A DNA stretch of 6,732 nucleotides from Chloroflexota bacterium (GTDB lineage: Bacteria > Chloroflexota > Limnocylindria > QHBO01): the NCBI GenBank assembly GCA_019348395.1, contig JAHWJN010000074.1, positions 1 to 6,732 of the forward strand. Reading direction: 5' to 3'. Shown one piece after another: positions 6,732-6,732 of this stretch (its first letter is position 1; every line of letters begins with the position of its first letter). The translations under genes were made by a program, and so were the position numbers. The notes beneath the pieces were generated by a model. That model made no database searches and had not been told where the DNA came from. It saw only the letters and a program-made list of their open reading frames with translations.

Positions 6732-6732
6732 C

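Overview
The window is a very GC-rich stretch (about 70% by eye) of ordinary bacterial chromosome. Four and a half genes run on the + strand, and the tail of one converging gene lies on the - strand. The order is the end of pheS, then pheT, a CvpA-family membrane protein, a 3-methyladenine DNA glycosylase of the Mpg/AAG family, and mutS2. The unidentified - strand gene ends in a long Pro-Thr/Ser repeat tail. That tail, the high GC, the frequent GTG starts, and a complete MutS2 with an Smr domain fit a GC-rich member of the Chloroflexota, perhaps near Limnocylindria. This placement is inference; a deep-branching actinobacterium is the main alternative.

Region 1-2759 is the pheST unit. The catalytic alpha subunit (3' third only) and the complete beta subunit of phenylalanyl-tRNA synthetase overlap by one base (TAGTG), with a Shine-Dalgarno sequence inside the end of pheS. 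Region 2760-2858 is the only real intergenic gap. It holds a plausible promoter (TTGTCG-18-TACCCT) and a strong ribosome binding site. Region 2859-6422 is a tightly packed three-gene unit. cvpA overlaps mpg by four bases (GTGA) and mpg overlaps mutS2 by 23 bases; neither downstream gene has a visible Shine-Dalgarno sequence, so translational coupling is likely. Region 6423-6732 is the converging gene, whose stop codon directly abuts the mutS2 stop with no base between.

Functionally, pheST charges tRNA-Phe. The downstream unit pairs base excision repair of alkylated purines (Mpg) with MutS2, a MutS-like ATPase linked to anti-recombination and, in Bacillus, to rescue of collided ribosomes. The CvpA-like protein is of uncertain role. 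I found no tRNA, rRNA, CRISPR array, insertion sequence, phage gene or defence system. I see no previously undescribed system. The points most worth a look are a missing acidic residue in the Smr LDxR motif of MutS2, the zero-gap convergent junction with a G-quadruplex-like run beside it, and the unidentified Pro-Thr-tailed protein.
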